Source: Isoetes taiwanensis (taxonomy: Eukaryota > Streptophyta > Lycopodiopsida > Isoetales > Isoetaceae). From it: DNA of 64,000 nucleotides. The translations under genes were made by a program, and so were the position numbers. The notes under the pieces were generated by a model. The model saw only the letters and a program-made list of their open reading frames with translations, was not told the origin of the DNA and ran no database searches. Positions 54,948-64,000 of this stretch are shown in pieces (position 1 is the first letter of the stretch; the number at the start of each line of letters is the position of its first letter). The stretch spans positions 22,522,942-22,586,941 of the forward strand of contig JAJEKV010000002.1 of NCBI GenBank assembly GCA_021234155.1. Direction: 5' to 3'.

Positions 54948-56566
54948 ATGAATCCACAAGAGTTAGATGGACTTAGACTAGAAGCAGCAGAGCCTCACAT
55001 GAGCCCTAAAGCAGGACCTCGGGTAGAAGCAGAGCCTCACATGAACCCAGAGGCCGAGTCCTCTACTCAGATGCAGAGGAAAAGATTACAGCCATGGTCT
55101 TCCTTAAGACCCGCTTTAATGAATTGGCTCTGTGAGCGAATATGTGCCGCCACCCCATCTGAGTTAGAGTTGATTACTACAATAGACGAAGGATGGCTAG
55201 ACTTCCACTCAACTCTCATGAGAGATGCTGAGAGAGCTTTTGGGCCTCGAATGATAGACCTAGAACCTGAAAAGATTGATTGTGAAAGGTATGCTTGGAT
55301 AGATGGCAATGTATCCCGTACAACTGGAAATATGATTCATGCGGTGGCAAATTTAACTAGTCCGCGCTTGAGAGAGTCTCTAAAAGATAAGGCTCTGTGG
55401 AATGGAATACAGTTTGGACGAATCGAAAGCTTAGAAAGGAAACCCATCCCCCCCACCTAGTTAAGAAAGTGTTGGCATAGACTATTAGAGCCAAGCATCC
55501 TGGTGAGACTGATAAAGAGTGGGAAGCAAGAAAAAGGGCAGATGCCAAGACTATATGGTTTGCAATGGTGGATTCCTCTCAAATAATCAACAGGACCAGA
55601 ATTGGTTCAGGAACATATGGAACGGTGTTCAAATGCAATATATTGGGTTCTAGTTTTCTTAAAGACGAACTCTCTATTGTGTTAAATTTCAGAATGATGA
55701 TGTGCGGTTAGGTACGGCGAGGCCTGATGTGATAGTAAAGGCCATGATGAAAAACACGAGGGAGTCACAAATGCAGGTTAGACATGGCTCTATCATACGC
55801 TGCATTGGTCATACAACTGGGTTGGAAAGAACAGGGTTGATATTTCCCTACTGGAATGGGGGTTCTTGTGCATCTCTTTTTGTGCATCATGGAGATAATG
55901 AGTTTGCCAGACATGCATTTAAGAGATTTAGGTAAAGCCTAGTGTCGAGGTCGACGTCCATAAGCTTGAGCAACGGAGGAAGCAAGAGTTATATGTTGCT
56001 CAAAGAGTGGGTGATCTAACTATGTCGTTTTTAGGCGGCTTGCTTAAACTTCATAAAGAGCACCATTTACATATGGACTTGCACCCGGGCAATGTCTGGC
56101 TTCATTTTGAATTTGGGAAAGAGAGAGGATGCACGGATATATTGGTATATGTGATTGGGGAGAAGAACGGCTAATAGGTGAGTCTGTGGAAGTGAAGCGG
56201 TGGGCATACAAAGGCATGGATGGTGCTGCCAAAAAGGCGATTGAGAATGAAAGGCTTGCCTATCCATACATGCATGATGATTTGTATTGGGGTCCAAAAA
56301 GAGATGGAACTAAGATGGTGCCTGCAAGGGTAGATTTCGACCTCTTAGGGGCAGCTTACTTTATCTATTACCTTGCTGATTTCGCACGCAAGCATTCTTT
56401 CTTGGAGGCTATGGGTACCACTGAACAAAGCCAAAGGTTTCGAAACATGTGCGATTATTTGAAGCACTGTGTCGAATCCCCAATCCGAGACAAAGCACGC
56501 AAGTTTGATCTGAACACCATGCGGAGCACGTGGAATTGCTCTCCAACACATTGCACAAGCTACTGA
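54948..56566 (+). pseudogene. Atypical protein-kinase-like gene, broken
   Basis: An N-terminal frame (54948-55460: LRPALMNWLCERICAATPSE, ERYAWIDGNVSRTTGNMIH) ends at a C7 run. The next frame gives KEWEARKRADAKTIWFAM and a glycine loop IGSGTYGTVFK (55601-55633). The next gives VIVKAMMKN with a candidate Lys (about 55728) and IFPYWNGGSCASLFV. The next gives GLLKLHKEHHLHMDLHPGNV (catalytic loop, about 56070) and the last GYIGICDWGEERL (DFG equivalent as DWG, about 56150), followed by GAAYFIYYLADFARKH. The order is that of a kinase fold resembling small-molecule or atypical kinases (HxDLHPGN) more than classic Ser/Thr kinases. Several frameshifts and a TAG near 55477 mean it is not functional. 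Substrate unknown. Confidence 0.7.
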
Positions 56567-56614
56567 ACACCATGCGGAGCACGTGGAATTGCTCTCCAAC
56601 ACATTGCACAAGAT
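56511..56614 (+). repeat. 52-bp tandem duplication at the kinase 3' end
   Basis: CTGAACACCATGCGGAGCACGTGGAATTGC...ACATTGCACAAG occurs twice in a row. It changes the frame at the end of the kinase-like gene. Confidence 0.93.
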
Positions 56615-57162
56615 CCCAAATAGAATCAAATTGGATTCCTCAAGTTGGGTTAGGTGCAGACGATGTTGACCAAGCTGGACCAAGTCACGTTTAGCGTGCC
56701 ATTTATGAGCTCTCTTGTACGCAACCAAAAAAATTATTGATTGAACAATTGCTTTAGATACATTCAATAAAACATCTTTGGCATTTATTTTTGTTGGACT
56801 TGATTTTTTTATAACTTACTAGAAAATTGTCCACCGTTGGTGGGCTTTATGTGTGATTGTATATGAAGATTCAGAAATTAATGTGTTGTGTATGAGTAAG
56901 TGACATTAAATTGAGTTTTTAATGTATGATAAGATGTGGTTGTGTCCTCCGATTTGGCAAACCGAGTATTATAAGATAGATAAGCGAGGCCGAGTATTAT
57001 TAGATAGATATAATAGGCAGCCAATGAATAGGCAGCCGATAAAGACAATGTCCTTAGCAGATGAAATGGAAGAGCATTATATTGCATTATAAGGGTTATG
57101 TTGGTAGTGATGCTCAGAGAAAAGTGCTTACGCTGCTAGTCATGGACCGTAGATTGGAACGG
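56615..57162. other. No gene recognised
   Basis: AT-rich sequence after the kinase remnant. CGAGTATTATAAGATAGATAAG/CGAGTATTATTAGATAGATATAA is doubled near 56962-57008. Confidence 0.4.
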
Positions 57163-57205
57163 AGGGACATTGCCGTCGATCGGGCGGACAGACAGACGCC
57201 ACGGT
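57163..57205 (+). repeat. Repeat B, copy 1
   Basis: GGGACATTGCCGTCGATCGGGCGGACAGACAGACGCCACGGT matches 60162-60215 (GGGACATTGGCGCGATCTTGGCCGTCGATC...). Same orientation, 3 kb apart; possible element ends. Confidence 0.7.
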
Positions 57206-57419
57206 GAGTCTACTTGGGCCAAGTGTCCGTAAACATGGAGGAACGCGAAGAAGAATAGGGGAAGCAGCAAAATATGGGACTTTTATTATTAAAATATTTC
57301 TCTCACAACTTCAAAAACCCAAATGCTTCTAGTGCCTTTGTATTTTAGATAATCTAGAACTTAAATACAATAGCACTTCATATATATTGAAGCATGGCTT
57401 GTAAGCAATTTATTTTTCG

Positions 57420-58040
57420 CTTCAGGCATGTGAAATATATATTTAAGGTTCTTAAAAAAACTAAATGTTAAAATTCTCAAAAAAATTAAACGCCTGACAG
57501 CCTGAAAGCCATCATTTTATCCCATCTACATCCATGATCTTGCATTAAATCACATATGCTCCAGGAAGTGATTGAACCCAAAACACTGGCAAACATACCT
57601 TAGACTTGCATGATTTTTGACACATTTGTTTCTTAGCTTCCGCAGCTAACAGAAGAAACTTCATACTCATCTCACCAAAACCCTTACAAAGCATAGACTA
57701 TTATTTTTTGCTTCAGGCATGTGGAATATATATTTAAGATTCTCAAAAAACCTAAACGGCCTGACAACCTCAACCATCATTTTATCCCATCTACATCCAT
57801 GATCTTGCATTAAATCACATCTAAACAAACTCTTTGATTCTCCAAGAAGTGATTGAACCGAAAACACTGGCATACATAAAAGACAACAAAGATGCAACCA
57901 ACCTATGCTCTAGTGGATCGTGTGAGAATATTCCAAACGGATCCCTAGACTTGTGTGATTTTTGACACATTTGTTTCTTAGCTTCCACAGCTAACAGAAG
58001 AAATTTCATACTCATCTCAAACCCTTACAAAGCATAGACT
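57420..58040. repeat. Tandem duplication at the phosphorylase 3' side
   Basis: Two units (57420-57695 and 57708-58040) share GCTTCAGGCATGTG, CATCATTTTATCCCATCTACATCCATGATC, GTGATTGAACC.AAAACACTGGCA and ATTTTTGACACATTTGTTTCTTAGCTTCC. Unit 2 has about 60 extra bases in the middle. Confidence 0.85.
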
Positions 58041-58098
58041 ATTAAAAATAGTAACAGAAACAACTCCGGCTCTTAGCAATTCATGCAACAGGGCACTC

Positions 58099-58640
58099 CT
58101 AGATGTTCCAAACTTCCTTTGCGTACTGCTTAATGGTTCTGTCACTGCTAAACTTCCCAGAACCTGCTGTATTCATAATGGAAATTCTTGTCCATCGTGT
58201 TTGATTCCTGTTTATATAAAGGTAAAGGTTATTTACCTATAGGCTTCATACACCTTCGTCTGCGCATCAAGGTAACTTGGAAAATCGTATTCTACCAAGA
58301 AATAATCACCCTTGCCAAATCCAGTGTCTCCTTCTAAGCTAGAAAGTAGAGGTTCGTAATCAAAGCTTCAAAGACTTTGCTTCTGATGTAAGCCTTCACC
58401 TCTTCAAAACGTTTATCAGCGACAAACTGTTTTAGTTCAACCAAAAAACAATGAATGAGCTTTCAAATCAACTGTGCAATGTTATATATCTAAGACAGAT
58501 GAGAGCAAATTTATTACCTTCCCTTCCGCCCGCTCTTTCCTCAACTTCGGGACTTCTTTGGTCACACAACCAAACAAAAAGAAAAATCACAATAGGATTG
58601 CCTCCATTTCCTCATTAGTTAGCAGTTACCATTTCTAAAG
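58099..58640 (-). pseudogene. Alpha-glucan (starch) phosphorylase 3' fragment
   Basis: The last exons of a glycogen/starch phosphorylase, which releases glucose-1-phosphate from alpha-1,4-glucan. Minus-strand exons: VPKLRKERAEGK (to 58518), a 91-nt intron, FVADKRFEEVKAYIRS (from 58426), then in a shifted frame SSLEGDTGFGKGDYFLVEYD and [16 protein letters not shown] (to 58238). A 29-nt remnant with GTAAAT...AACAG ends follows, then [20 protein letters not shown] and [15 protein letters not shown] with TAG at 58099-58101. The last blocks include the family's C-terminal signature. A one-base loss near 58362, a decayed upstream exon with a stop (FLFGC near 58590) and absence of the first about 850 residues mark it as a pseudogene fragment; the 29-nt intron is too short to splice. 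Confidence 0.85.
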
Positions 58641-60161
58641 TTTGTTTGCAACGCACCTGGAACTGTTTCATGTAATTTTGGCTGTCTTGGCATGGCCCAG
58701 TAGCATATGATGATGCATAATATAAAGCTCTATAGTTGAGTTTGCACTGGAGTTGGATTGGACCAATATTATCACTGTATCAGTGCTTGAAAATCCTTAC
58801 TGCCTAAAAGAGGATCAAAATTAAATGCATCAGGGGTCATAGCCTATTTGGATTCTCTTTAAAACTTACATGATATTTTGACTTAGCCATCCACCATATG
58901 ATAATTCAAGTGCCAAACTGCCAATGGCTTACTGTCAGATATTGGTTGGATGGAATACCACTAAAGTTCATAAACTAAATCACATAATTTGCTGAAAACT
59001 TTCATGAGAAAAAAAAATCTCGTTCATTGCTACAGAAAAGTAGCAGCAATTGCAAGGTCTTACCTGCCGCTAATGCAATGATGTTTGTTGTGTCATTTTA
59101 GATTCTAAGCAATCCCCATCAGGCTCAAATACAAATTGATCAGGCTCAAATACAAATTAGACAGACCAAATTGAGTCATCCAGACCTTTGTTTTTCCAAG
59201 CTCCATTCTCCTGATTTCTGCGTTTGCACATCATAAACCTGCTCATGGCCATTGGCAGATAGGGAAGCCAAGATGTTTTTGCATGCACCGCTGTTTGCAC
59301 AAAATACCTCTACTGATGATAAATCGCCATCTTCTTGCGGATCTGTGGCAGAGCTGCATCTCTAATGAACTGTTAGTGCCAAAACCGTCTGTTGCAGAAG
59401 CCATAGCCGGATTTAGCTCTAATAACATCATAATTGATCTAAGAAGAGAAAGCTGCCAATGAAAACAAATTGTAAATTAGGGCCAAGAAAGACTAATACC
59501 TCAAGAACGGTAGGCACGAATCTGAATCTGTTGGTGCTTCCTATTGCTGTCTTGTTGCTGTGCCAGATGACTCCTACCATTGCTGGAACAGTCGGCTAAT
59601 GATTTGCATTCATAATCTGAAGGACAAAATCAGAATTCTAATTGTAAGTCTGCATTTCCAACTGCAAATCCGGCAGTTTCAACAGATTAATCATCACTAC
59701 ATTTGCAAAATTTCAAAGGAAACCAGTTTACCTTGTCCTAGACCTAACTGCTCGCTCCTTGGCATTCCCTGCATTAGATACTACAAAATATAACATTTGA
59801 CAGTGATCCGATGGCCATAAACAACCTGTATGCACAAAACTCCCGGCTATGGCAAAAAATAGCTTTGCACTTTAAATGCTAGATTCGATATATTCAACTT
59901 CTAAACTGCTATTACTTTCTAAGTTTAACCCACCTCTTCTTTTTCCCAGAATGTCATGGTTCCGACGGCTCCAAATAACAAAAGGCACAAAAAACATACC
60001 GGATTGAAAAGATATCTTCCTTTTTTTAACTCACGCATATTCTCGTAACGGCATTTGGTTCTTACGGCTTTTCATTTAAGCGCCACGTGGTACATTTATA
60101 ACCCTTGTCTTTCAGATGTCAGATATGCCACATGGCACGATCCAGGCCATGAATGAGGGGC
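58641..60161. other. No gene confidently recognised
   Basis: Upstream side of the phosphorylase fragment; further exons could not be identified. A 62-codon minus frame at 59243-59431 has ordinary composition but no match known to me. Confidence 0.4.
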
Positions 60162-60215
60162 AGGGACATTGGCGCGATCTTGGCCGTCGATCGGGCGGAC
60201 AGACCGACGCTACGG
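60162..60215 (+). repeat. Repeat B, copy 2
   Basis: Second copy of the GGGACATTG...CGTCGATCGGGCGGACAGAC repeat. It lies in the promoter of the RING-like gene, just upstream of TATAATATA (60221-60229). Confidence 0.7.
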
Positions 60216-60327
60216 TTTTATAATATAGGATAAGTCATATTAAGTTGTTTTTTATTTTGCGCAGTTAACATAAAGCCTATCCGCAAGAAAACGAACAAAC
60301 AACTTACCTAGTGTCAAACACAAAAGA
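60216..60327 (+). promoter_or_regulatory. Candidate promoter and 5' UTR of the RING-like gene
   Basis: TTTTATAATATAGG at about 60217-60231 is a plausible TATA box about 100 bases before the ATG at 60328, which has A at -3 (AAAGAATGT). Confidence 0.4.
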
Positions 60328-61775
60328 ATGTCTCAACAACTGAGTTCGTCTCATCAGCATCTGAGTTCGTCTCATCAGCAGACGAGAGAAGGGGCTGATG
60401 AAACTGGGCAAGGAAGAAACTTCTCCATGCCGTCCTCTTTGAGATCTCCAGATGCATTTGTATTCCCTTCTCTACCTACATTGTCAGAGGTTAGGGCACA
60501 ACAACCACAGAGAGCAGAAGAACATGCTAGAACAAATGAAGCGCGTGCAAAAGAGTTGTTGAGGTTGAGGGCAATGGCAGAAGTGGCCAAGAAAGAAGGT
60601 GTCACAATTACAGAGGTGCATGGAGTTGCATGTGACATGGGCCCAGGCTGTTGCCCTCATATAGCGGATTATGACGATATCGAGGCCAATATAGACGCCA
60701 AACAGTTTGACATCGACTGGCCAAGCAGGAGAGCAGGTAAGTATAAGGCATACGACTGCAAGATCCCTGAAGTCCGAGCTAAAGCTTTGGAGAGGTGGGT
60801 CCAAGTGAAAGGAACAATGATAAAAAACCATGAATTCAACAAGACGTTTGCCAAGCAAGTGTACTATGAGATTGTGAAAGGGGAGCCCGTAAATTATGCT
60901 AGTAGAAAATGGAAACAAGGAAGCGGTAGTTGTAGCAGCAAGAGAGTGAAGCTCGCGAACGATTCTGAAAGCGCTCTTGGTGATGAACCCGTCACTATAA
61001 CGTATTTGCTTCAAGATGCCATAAAACTTTTAGATGTGACAGGGGTTGTAGCAGCAGGTGCAGTGACAGAAGAGGTGGATCTGATGGCTCAGTTAGAGAA
61101 TGAAAGAAGTCGAAACCTCACTCTGTCAGAGGAAAACTTGCGCTTAAAGACCGTGCAAATGCTCACAACAAGATGGCTGCAGAATTACTAGACACGAAGA
61201 ATCAACTTGCAGCTTTGGGTAGGGAAAACACGGTGTTGAGAGTAGACAATGAGCATATGCGCACAATATCAAGAGCCTTAGGTTCTGATCCCCTTAGAGT
61301 CTCCAAGGAGCAGGGTATTGCATACATCCCTCCCGAATACCTATATGAGAGCCAGTGGGATGATGTAAAGAACGGGGACTTCAGATATTGTCAAGTGTGT
61401 GCGGACAATCTTACCCAAGTTGGTTGGTATGCCTTGGGATGTGGACATCGTCTGCATTTGAGGTATTTGTTGGATTGGATGGTGGGCAGTAGGTTCTGTC
61501 CAGCAGATGGATATATTATACCAGAGCGCCAGTATGCAATGCTCAACCTGCAATCACGCATGCCTCCCTTGCCACCTCTGATTGCTCGCAGGAGGGACGG
61601 AATGGCTCACGCGTTCCATACCCAACGTGAAATGGACCTTTGGAGGGGGGTAGAAGAACCGCGTGAAGGTGAAGAGGTACCAGACATTAATCAGTACCTG
61701 CCTCCTGCTCCTGGGCCAGCAGGTGATTGGGTGAACCCTGGTGCGAACGTGGATGCAGACGATTACTTAAATTAA
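60328..61775 (+). CDS. Coiled-coil / RING-like zinc-finger protein, one frameshift
   Basis: Two overlapping frames form one protein of about 480 residues. Part 1 (60328-61191) starts with a duplicated SSSHQHLSSSHQQ, then helical RAEEHARTNEARAKELLRLR, a CCPHIADYDDIEANID segment, a basic RKWKQGSGSCSSKRVKL possible nuclear signal, and a coiled coil LMAQLENERSRNLTLSEENL. At about 61141-61150 the heptads continue in the next frame (KDRANAHNKMAAELLDTKNQL), so one base is missing. Part 2 (61173-61775) holds C73..C76, C90, H92, H95 and C109 in FRYCQVCADN ... LGCGHRLHLRYLL ... FCPADG, a RING-H2-like zinc site typical of E3 ubiquitin ligases, and a proline/acidic tail. It may be a recent pseudogene or an assembly error. 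AATAAAA at about 61875 could be its poly(A) signal. Confidence 0.65.
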
Positions 61776-61996
61776 ACCCACGAGCTATCTACATTATTTT
61801 TTTGATATTTTTCCCTAAGATCTCAGATGCACATGAATGAACCAACGTTCGTTGACGAGGATTTCTTTGTCTTAATAAAATTTTGGGGGTTGGGTTGCCG
61901 CATTGAGTTGTTTGTATGATAGTTAAGTAAAGTAAGTATGTGAATGAGTCAAAACATCTGCACACGCAACCTATTTGATAGCTGGACCTCATGTCA

Positions 61997-62122
61997 GGCT
62001 TAGTCTCTTTTGTTTGTCCTGTTTGATGTATCTAATTTGCTCCCTAGGATGAGGTCGCTCACTCATTTTAGGTGGCGAATTAGATACATCAAGCAGGAAA
62101 CTCGAAAAGGGAGTAAACCAAG
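61997..62122. repeat. Foldback hairpin H1
   Basis: Arms around GATGTATCTAATTTGCTCCCT (62026-62045) and AGGTGGCGAATTAGATACATC (62070-62090) continue outward through TCTCTTTT/AAAAGGGAG. The loop AGGATGAGGTCGCTCACTCATT is itself ATGAG/CTCAT paired. Closely related to H4. Confidence 0.85.
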
Positions 62123-62177
62123 AGCGCGACCCTCTTGAATGGTTGTCAGCTCACCAGGCTTGATATTATATATACTT

Positions 62178-62358
62178 CTCAAAATTCTTGTTACCTCCTT
62201 TAGAAAGATCGAGCTTTGCTCTGGCTCTCTTTTGGGGTGTCTCTGTGTCAATGTAGCTTAGTTACTTTGCTAGCCCTAGGTTATATTACACAAAGACGCC
62301 CCAAATGGGATCTGGAGCAAAAATCGTTCGTTCTAGAGGAGGTTACAAGGTTTTTGAG
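62178..62358. repeat. Foldback hairpin H2
   Basis: Imperfect inverted repeat of about 80-base arms: ACCTCCTTTAGAAAGATCG...TTTTGGGGTGTCTCTGTGT pairs with ACACAAAGACGCCCCAAAT...TTCTAGAGGAGGT, continuing to a loop near 62265. Confidence 0.85.
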
Positions 62359-62426
62359 TACTCTATTTTTATTGTGGCCGCGGATGATATCAGCCTAGTG
62401 GTTGCTTGTGATTCTGTGGGTTCATT

Positions 62427-62593
62427 GCATGTTAGTGATTGATGAGTTCAAGCATCGAGACTTCCCAATCTTTCTTTCCCCTCCTCTTTGGGCAATGTAA
62501 TTTAGTTTACATGCTAAGTTCCATTGTCCAAAGAGGGGTGAAAGCAAGGTTTGGGAAGTCTCGATGCTTGCACTCAGGTCGATTAGTGATGCC
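62427..62593. repeat. Foldback hairpin H3
   Basis: Arms of about 65 bases. AAGCATCGAGACTTCCCAA pairs perfectly with TTGGGAAGTCTCGATGCTT, and CCTCTTTGGGCAATG pairs with CATTGTCCAAAGAGG. Short AT loop near 62505-62520. Confidence 0.9.
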
Positions 62594-62628
62594 AATTAGG
62601 ATTAGTGTACTAACTATCATCTCTTTCA

Positions 62629-62759
62629 TCCTGGCATAGTCTCTTTTCTTTGTCCTGTTTGTTGTATCTAAAGTGCCCCCTAGGATGAGATCGCTCGCTC
62701 ATTTTAGGGGGCACTTTAGATATATACAAACAGGATAATCGAAAAGAGAGTAAGCCTGG
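62629..62759. repeat. Foldback hairpin H4
   Basis: Paralogue of H1. ATCTAAAGTGCCCCCTA pairs with TAGGGGGCACTTTAGAT, extended through TCCTGTTTG/CAAACAGGA and TCTCTTTTC/GAAAAGAGA. Loop GGATGAGATCGCTCGCTCATTT as in H1. Confidence 0.9.
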
Positions 62760-62805
62760 TGCGTGACCCTCTTGAATGGTTGATTGTAGAGTGACCCATA
62801 ATGAT

Positions 62806-63066
62806 GCTTAACATCGTCCCATCCACTGGATAGGTCTGGCGTAACTCCGGTACGTCAAATCGGCATTTGAATGCCATCGGGATTGTGTATCTGTACCTCC
62901 ATTCCTTTGGGCCGCACATGCCATATAAACCCAATAGATATGTAGAGCATGTGCCACCCAAAGGAATAGAGTACAAGTATAAGGTCCTGATAGCATTCAA
63001 ATGCCAGTTTGGCGTACTGGAGATACGCCTTAGCTATCCACTATCCAGTGGATGGGACATGGTGAC
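62806..63066. repeat. Foldback hairpin H5
   Basis: The longest hairpin: arms of about 115-120 bases. GTCCCATCCACTGGATA pairs with TATCCAGTGGATGGGAC, GGCATTTGAATGC with GCATTCAAATGCC, and CCATTCCTTTGGG with CCCAAAGGAATAG. Confidence 0.9.
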
Positions 63067-63113
63067 ACATAATAATCATCGGTGGATCGTGTATCTAGTG
63101 AAATCTCGTATCC

Positions 63114-63238
63114 ATCAAAGTCGGCTCGATTGATCCGTGGCCGTTTGACCCCTTGGCATGCGTAGATTACTTCTCATCAACAAGATTCTGTGGCATGCGA
63201 AGGGGCAAGCGTCAACGGAAGTCAAGCCGGCTTTGGCA
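63114..63238. repeat. Foldback hairpin H6
   Basis: Arms of about 55 bases, less regular. CAAAGTCGGCTCGA pairs with TCAAGCCGGCTTTG, and CCCCTTGGCATGC with GCATGCGAAGGGG. Followed at 63258-63275 by a tag matching the one after H3. Confidence 0.75.
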
Positions 63239-63275
63239 GGTTCGAGGTTTCTCTAGGCACTTAGGTCGACTGATG

Positions 63276-63448
63276 TTACACATGAATGAAACATGAACCA
63301 AAGTTACAAATTGTTGAAATGACTTGAACCATCATACATGAAAGAAACATAAAACAAGGTAACGAAATATATAGAAGACAAAAACTTGTAACAAAAAACT
63401 TTACTTTTTATTAATAGTGCCAGAACGGTTATAATAGTTTGAACATCC
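63276..63448. other. Short AT-rich spacer
   Basis: Contains doubled CATGAATGAAACATGAACC/CATGAAAGAAACATAAAAC phrases; no gene. Confidence 0.4.
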
Positions 63449-63580
63449 TTATACACCATCTTCATCAGTTTCATCATTTGGGGTTCCGTCCTCTTCTGCC
63501 TGCTGGCCTAGGTTCAACCTCCTCTGGCCCTTTCCCTTAGAGCAACGTCCTCGAGATGTGTTTCTTCTTCGGATGGGCAT
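63449..63580 (-). CDS. Small ORF or last exon, basic then acidic
   Basis: From ATG 63580 to TAA 63449, 43 codons: MPIRRRNTSRGRCSKGKGQR, then a tail ending DGTPNDETDEDGV. The basic-to-acidic layout and good composition suggest the C-terminal exon of a larger gene. No family recognised; the upstream exon is not identified. Confidence 0.3.
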   Translation of the reverse strand: MPIRRRNTSRGRCSKGKGQRRLNLGQQAEEDGTPNDETDEDGV

Positions 63581-64000
63581 ATTTGCCCTTTATTCCAAGA
63601 TCTGGACCATACATAGCGATCCTCGTTTGTGGGGTATGCATGTACAAGTTTTTGTATACTGTATATTAAGGCTTGCAAAATGCTATAAGGTTTGAGAGAA
63701 TGTACTTAATGGTGTTAATTTTGTACATGTATTGTAAATATATTTTTTAGGCTCCCGCTGCCCTACGTAACCCCCCGTGTGAATATGCACCCAAACCAAA
63801 GGGGGTTTAAGGGGGATTTTAATTTAAATGTGTTAAATGCAATGGTTTGTGTTAATAATGTTAATGGTAGTTGTGTGTTGATTATTATATTAAAAAAAAT
63901 TTTGGGCCCTTCGGGCTCTAACTAAAGCAAACATAGGAAAACTTTATGGGCCTAAATATTAATTATTAAAAAGCATAATAACATCAAGACAAACAAATTA
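63581..64000. other. No gene recognised
   Basis: AT-rich sequence with TTAATGTTAATGG/GTTAATAATG words; nothing supported. Confidence 0.4.

Noticed and set aside
61997-63238. CRISPR-like array
   Set aside because: The repeated units are inverted hairpins of different sequence, not regularly spaced identical direct repeats, and the genome is eukaryotic.

Overview
The window looks like repeat-rich nuclear DNA of a large-genome land plant. The best guess is a fern or lycophyte. The reasons are an almost intronless PPR protein of about 1,050 residues built from PLS-type repeats, a second decayed PPR gene, and dense nested retrotransposons (Copia, Gypsy, LINE, SINE, Helitron), together with plant gene fragments (an LHCB light-harvesting N-terminus and an alpha-glucan phosphorylase C-terminus). 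The species assignment is inference. No rRNA gene, tRNA gene or CRISPR array is seen.

Layout. 1-13.6 kb: a PPR E-class pseudogene (1-1325), then decayed repeats that include two damaged copies of one Copia gag/primer-site region and unrecognised coding remnants. 13.6-18.2 kb: the PPR gene on the minus strand, with a decayed repeat tail beyond its stop and a candidate 26-nt first exon. 18.37-22.84 kb: a complete-ended Copia element (TGGCG target duplication) about 140 bp upstream of the PPR start; it lacks gag and has a frameshift in the reverse transcriptase. 23-28 kb: a long pyrimidine minisatellite and a 5'-truncated LINE with its target duplication.

28.3-46.3 kb: one Ty3/Gypsy element on the minus strand (LTRs 170 and 183 bp, target duplication TATAA). 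Its integrase is split by about 12.4 kb of foreign DNA, and the catalytic core is missing. The foreign block holds a broken plus-strand transposase-like gene (DFAENY, SDG..QFK and HGKGEHDG motifs) containing a SINE. Facing it on the minus strand are a Ulp1-type peptidase and an FCP1-like HAD phosphatase. A second LINE ends the peptidase. A 3.2-kb element with 26-bp terminal inverted repeats carries a captured LHCB fragment and a cluster of perfect CTCGACTCG/CGAGTCGAG palindromes, including one of 72 bp.

46-64 kb: a second pyrimidine minisatellite joined to a Gypsy 3' end, a Helitron replicase remnant, a diverged 1.4-kb tandem duplication, a kinase-like pseudogene with HxDLHPGN and CDWG motifs, a glucan-phosphorylase 3' fragment, and a coiled-coil/RING-like gene with one frameshift. 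The window ends with a remarkable run of six long foldback hairpins (61997-63238). These are arranged as two units that share their first hairpin and a terminal tag but have different second and third hairpins.

Most coding potential is transposon-derived and broken. The PPR gene and the RING/coiled-coil locus are the least damaged candidates for cellular genes. The hairpin array, the composite insert in the Gypsy element and the palindrome cluster are the least explained structures.
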